From: DASRAJ01 sp035638255
Lineage (GTDB): Bacteria > Bacteroidota > Bacteroidia > Chitinophagales > UBA10324
Assembly (NCBI GenBank): GCA_035638255.1
Contig: DASRAJ010000151.1
Coordinates: 1 to 64,000 of the forward strand
Reading direction: 5' to 3'
DNA length: 64,000 nt
Below the pieces are notes generated by a model that was not told where the DNA came from, ran no database searches, and worked only from the letters and a program-made list of their open reading frames with translations. A program made the translations under genes and the position numbers. This document shows, one piece after another, positions 61,818-64,000 of the stretch. Every line of letters begins with the position of its first letter. The first letter of the stretch is position 1.

Positions 61818-63419
61818 TTAGTTCCCCTTCACAAATTTTCCCACCTTACTCTCACCTGTTTTGTTGTTGGTGATTTGAAGGGTGTAAAATCCTTCAGCTA
61901 AAGAAGTGGTGTTGAGTTGCGTTTGTGTGTTTGTAAAAGTTGTGGGTAATGCAATCAGTCTTCCCTGCAAATCATACACATCGATGCTTACATCTGCGGC
62001 TTGAGTTGCTAAACTAACTGTGAGAAGATTTTGTACGGGGTTAGGGTAGAGGAAACTGAAATAGGCTGGAGGACAAACAATGTATGTCAATGAATCACTT
62101 GATAACTTCACAATCCAATAATCCTCGGAAGTACCGAAGTTGTCATCATGATTTCCGGAAACATCATTATCATTTGAAAATGTTAATCCGGCGATGATAA
62201 ACCCACCATCGGCGGATTGCTGGATGGAATTGGCCTGATCATAATCACTTCCACCAAGAGATTCCTTCCATACTAAATTTCCAGCGGTATCAAGCTTCAC
62301 AATCCAGTAATCGTTGAGTCCGTGATTGACTGAAACATCGCCATCTGAGGAGTAAGAATATCCTGCGACAATAAATCCGCCGTCAATAGTTTGCTGAATG
62401 GAATTGGCCTGATCATAATCGCTTCCCCCGAGAGATTTCTGCCAGAGTAAATTTCCGCTGTCATCTAATTTCATGATCCAGTAATCGGTATGTCCGTGAT
62501 TGCCTGAAACATCACCATCATTAGAAGGAGACGATCCGGCAACAATAAGGTTCCCGTCAGTAGTTTGCTGAATTGAATAGGCATAATCATCACCGCTGCC
62601 GCCGAGAGATTTTTGCCACAATAAATTTCCATTCAGATCGAGTTTCACAATCCAGGCATCACCATCACCATGATTTCCTGAAGCATCGCCGTCATTGGAA
62701 TCAGAGCCGCCTGCAATTACAAATCCTCCATCAGCGGTTTGCACAACGGCATACGCTTCGTCTTCATCACTTCCTCCGAGAGATCTTTGCCACAGTAAAT
62801 TTCCATTGACATCCAGGTTCACAACCCAGTAATCCCAATCGCCGTGATTTCCTGAAACATCACCATCGTTGGATTTAGAATGACCTGCAACTATGAATCC
62901 TCCTTCTGTTGTTTGCCTGATAGCATAAGCCCAATCATCATCGCTTCCACCAAGAGATTTCTGCCACTCTAAATTTCCCGCAGCATCCAATTTCATGATG
63001 CAGTAATCAGTAAGCCCGGCATTTGAAGTTATATCACCATCATTGGACCGGGAATACCCGGCGACAACAAAACCACCATCGGCAGTTTGATCCATCGCCC
63101 ACGCAACATCGTTATTACTTCCTCCAAAAGATTTTTGCCAGACTAAATTTCCGGCTGTATCCAATTTCACAATCCAGTAATCACTGAGTCCATGATTTCC
63201 TGAAACATCTCCGTCAATAGACCATGAATACCCTGCAACAACAAATCCTCCATCGGCGGATTGTTGAATTGAATATGCGGGCTCACCAATACTTCCTCCC
63301 AGACATTTTTGCCATTCAATGTAAGGGGCTACTTGTGCGTGAAGCGTGAATGCTGAAGTGAGGGCTATAAGAAAAACTCGCAGAGTCCTGCGGAGAAAAC
63401 TTCGAAATATATTTTTCAT
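61818..63419 (-). CDS. Seven-repeat T9SS beta-propeller-like protein, paralog 3
   Basis: 533 aa, same layout. Repeats begin DGGFVVAGYSWS, DGGFVVAGYSRS, EGGFIVAGHSKS, DGGFVIAGGSDS, DGNLIVAGSSPS, DGGFIVAGYSYS and DGGFIIAGLTFS. The CTD is FLYPNPVQNLLTVSL, VYDLQGRLIALPTTF, SKVGKFVKGN. First of the three in transcription order. A short decayed relative of the same CTD lies just upstream at 63455-63500. Confidence 0.85.
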   Translation of the reverse strand: MKNIFRSFLRRTLRVFLIALTSAFTLHAQVAPYIEWQKCLGGSIGEPAYSIQQSADGGFVVAGYSWSIDGDVSGNHGLSDYWIVKLDTAGNLVWQKSFGGSNNDVAWAMDQTADGGFVVAGYSRSNDGDITSNAGLTDYCIMKLDAAGNLEWQKSLGGSDDDWAYAIRQTTEGGFIVAGHSKSNDGDVSGNHGDWDYWVVNLDVNGNLLWQRSLGGSDEDEAYAVVQTADGGFVIAGGSDSNDGDASGNHGDGDAWIVKLDLNGNLLWQKSLGGSGDDYAYSIQQTTDGNLIVAGSSPSNDGDVSGNHGHTDYWIMKLDDSGNLLWQKSLGGSDYDQANSIQQTIDGGFIVAGYSYSSDGDVSVNHGLNDYWIVKLDTAGNLVWKESLGGSDYDQANSIQQSADGGFIIAGLTFSNDNDVSGNHDDNFGTSEDYWIVKLSSDSLTYIVCPPAYFSFLYPNPVQNLLTVSLATQAADVSIDVYDLQGRLIALPTTFTNTQTQLNTTSLAEGFYTLQITNNKTGESKVGKFVKGN

Positions 63420-63454
63420 CTTATAAAATTTTCAAACTGTAAACTACAACATTC

Positions 63455-63500
63455 TTATTCCATTTTCACAAACCTGCCTCTCTTTCACCTGTTTTCAGCA
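63455..63500 (-). pseudogene. Remnant of a fourth propeller-protein CTD
   Basis: On the minus strand, AAAACAGGTGAAAGAGAG then AGGTTTGTGAAAATGGAATAA encode KTGERE and, after a 2-nt shift, RFVKME-stop, matching the common ending KTGExxVGKFVKxE of the three paralogs. Similarity covers about 45 bp and then fades. Read as a decayed gene end, not a functional gene. Confidence 0.5.
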
Positions 63501-63557
63501 GAACTCTAAACTTCCTCTTTTTAAATTGGACGGTTTTATTCTTTCAGGAAAATATTT

Positions 63558-63680
63558 TTAATGATCAGACTGGAAGCAGGCCCATTCATTCATATCCAAA
63601 AGCGCACTGTTAATAATCCGGTACGGTGAGAAAGGGGGAATGGAAACAAGAACGATGTTTGTGTCGAGTACCACTCTCAT
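63558..63680 (-). pseudogene. Truncated PIN-domain toxin
   Basis: ATG at 63678-63680 overlaps the antitoxin stop as ATGA. Translation MRVVLDTNIVLVSIPPFSPYRIINSALL is a clear PIN N-terminus with Asp6; after about residue 29 the similarity ends (DMNEWACFQSDH) and a stop follows at 63558. About 100 residues, including the remaining catalytic acids, are missing. Confidence 0.75.
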
Positions 63681-63901
63681 TTGCGGGGAGTTCTCATGTG
63701 TTCATTAAGCCAACCTTTAATGGTTTCTTCAGAATAACCTCGTTCCTTCCAAATCTTTTCCATTTCATTTGATGCTTTGGAAGCAAAATGTCTTGCGAGC
63801 AGATTTCGAACTTCACGCAGCTCTTCTTCGTTCAATTGCCTGCTAAAAATTTTCAGCAATTCATGTTGCAGGTTGGTGAGCTTTCCTTCAATTACTTCCA
63901 T
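63677..63901 (-). CDS. Antitoxin of a PIN-toxin module (toxin truncated)
   Basis: 74 aa from the ATG at 63899-63901 (a longer frame to 63952 starts with an unlikely hydrophobic stretch). MEVIEGKLTNLQHELLKIFSRQL, EEELREVRNLLARHFASKASNEMEKIWKERGYSEETI: a helical protein of the antitoxin type common upstream of PIN toxins in Bacteroidota. ATGA overlap with the toxin relic. Confidence 0.7.
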   Translation of the reverse strand: MEVIEGKLTNLQHELLKIFSRQLNEEELREVRNLLARHFASKASNEMEKIWKERGYSEETIKGWLNEHMRTPRK

Positions 63902-64000
63902 TTGTATGATTTGTAGGAGTAAAGTTAATAAGATTCTAAATCCGGGTTTCAAAGATTCGTTGCCTGATATTCCCGTTTTCCAAAAGGATACATAGCAGGA

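Noticed and set aside
58539..63419. Regularly spaced DNA repeats that could suggest a CRISPR-like array
   Set aside because: The 174-bp period equals the 58-codon protein repeat; the repeats are degenerate at third positions and fully coding.

Overview
The window looks like chromosomal DNA from an AT-leaning member of the Bacteroidota (Chitinophagales/Saprospirales-like; the exact order cannot be fixed from sequence alone). Supporting signs are secreted proteins ending in type IX secretion (T9SS type A) sorting domains, a LytS/LytTR two-component pair, the Bacteroidota -33/-7 promoter (TTTG, about 20 nt, TAnnTTTG), DUF5916, PepSY-like and GloVer-repeat proteins, a divergent Lgt, and an EF-G paralog of the Bacteroidota type. 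There is no rRNA, prophage, IS element or CRISPR array. One tRNA gene (Arg, CCG) is present.

Layout. 0-2.1 kb: glycogen synthesis genes glgA and glgC (glgC cut by the left edge). 2.3-4.7 kb: DUF5916 outer-surface protein. 5.2-7.1 kb: LytS-type kinase and LytTR regulator. 7.2-10.1 kb: an NAD(P)-binding protein framed by repeats, two thioredoxin-fold proteins and a dienelactone hydrolase. 10.3-13.0 kb: three unrecognised or truncated exported proteins, the last with an iteron-like array upstream. 13.2-18.9 kb: M1 peptidase with T9SS tail, EttA-type ABC-F protein, a histone H1-like mini-protein and two lipoproteins. 19.1-24.6 kb: EF-G paralog with altered GTPase motifs and a multi-PAS histidine kinase. 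24.6-32.3 kb: a complete thiamine operon (TPP riboswitch, short leader ORF, thiS, thiC, tenI-like, thiD, thiE, thiG, thiH, thiF-rhodanese). 32.3-33.0 kb: a toxin-antitoxin pair whose PIN toxin has an in-frame stop. 33.0-37.3 kb: lgt and a DUF3089 hydrolase, an intact VapBC-like pair, and mtaB. 37.5-40.5 kb: a five-gene GbsR / membrane / DCC / DUF2071 / SRPBCC operon. 40.6-47.3 kb: a Gfo/Idh/MocA oxidoreductase, a lipoprotein, an exopolysaccharide-type sugar transferase and two convergent ArnT-like glycosyltransferases. 47.3-52.7 kb: tandem PepSY-like proteins, gyrB, a DUF4468-like protein, a repeat-rich intergenic stretch, an MBL-fold lipoprotein and the tRNA. 52.8-58.5 kb: cytosolic alpha-amylase, GloVer-repeat T9SS protein, a small exported protein and a T9SS sulfatase. 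58.5-63.4 kb: three tandem paralogs, each with seven 58-residue repeats (probably seven-bladed propellers) and a T9SS tail, then a decayed piece of a fourth copy. 63.5-63.9 kb: an intact antitoxin with a truncated PIN toxin.

How the parts work together. The thiamine operon carries both arms of the pathway (HMP-P by ThiC, then ThiD; thiazole by ThiS, ThiF, ThiG and oxygen-independent ThiH; coupling by ThiE) under one riboswitch. The T9SS cargo (peptidase, sulfatase, GloVer and propeller proteins), the DUF5916 protein and the sugar transferase point to a surface-active, polymer-degrading, envelope-rich life. Glycogen synthesis and a cytosolic amylase suggest an internal storage glucan.

The least ordinary content is small-scale: palindromic elements inserted in frame inside thiE and mtaB; a perfect 20-bp-arm palindrome wedged between a stop codon and the tRNA 3' end; a family of 10-bp-period CACGATWCACG repeats; a 22-codon ORF between the TPP riboswitch and thiS that overlaps the thiS start by ATGA; an EF-G paralog lacking the catalytic histidine; and two PIN toxins inactivated in different ways next to intact antitoxins.
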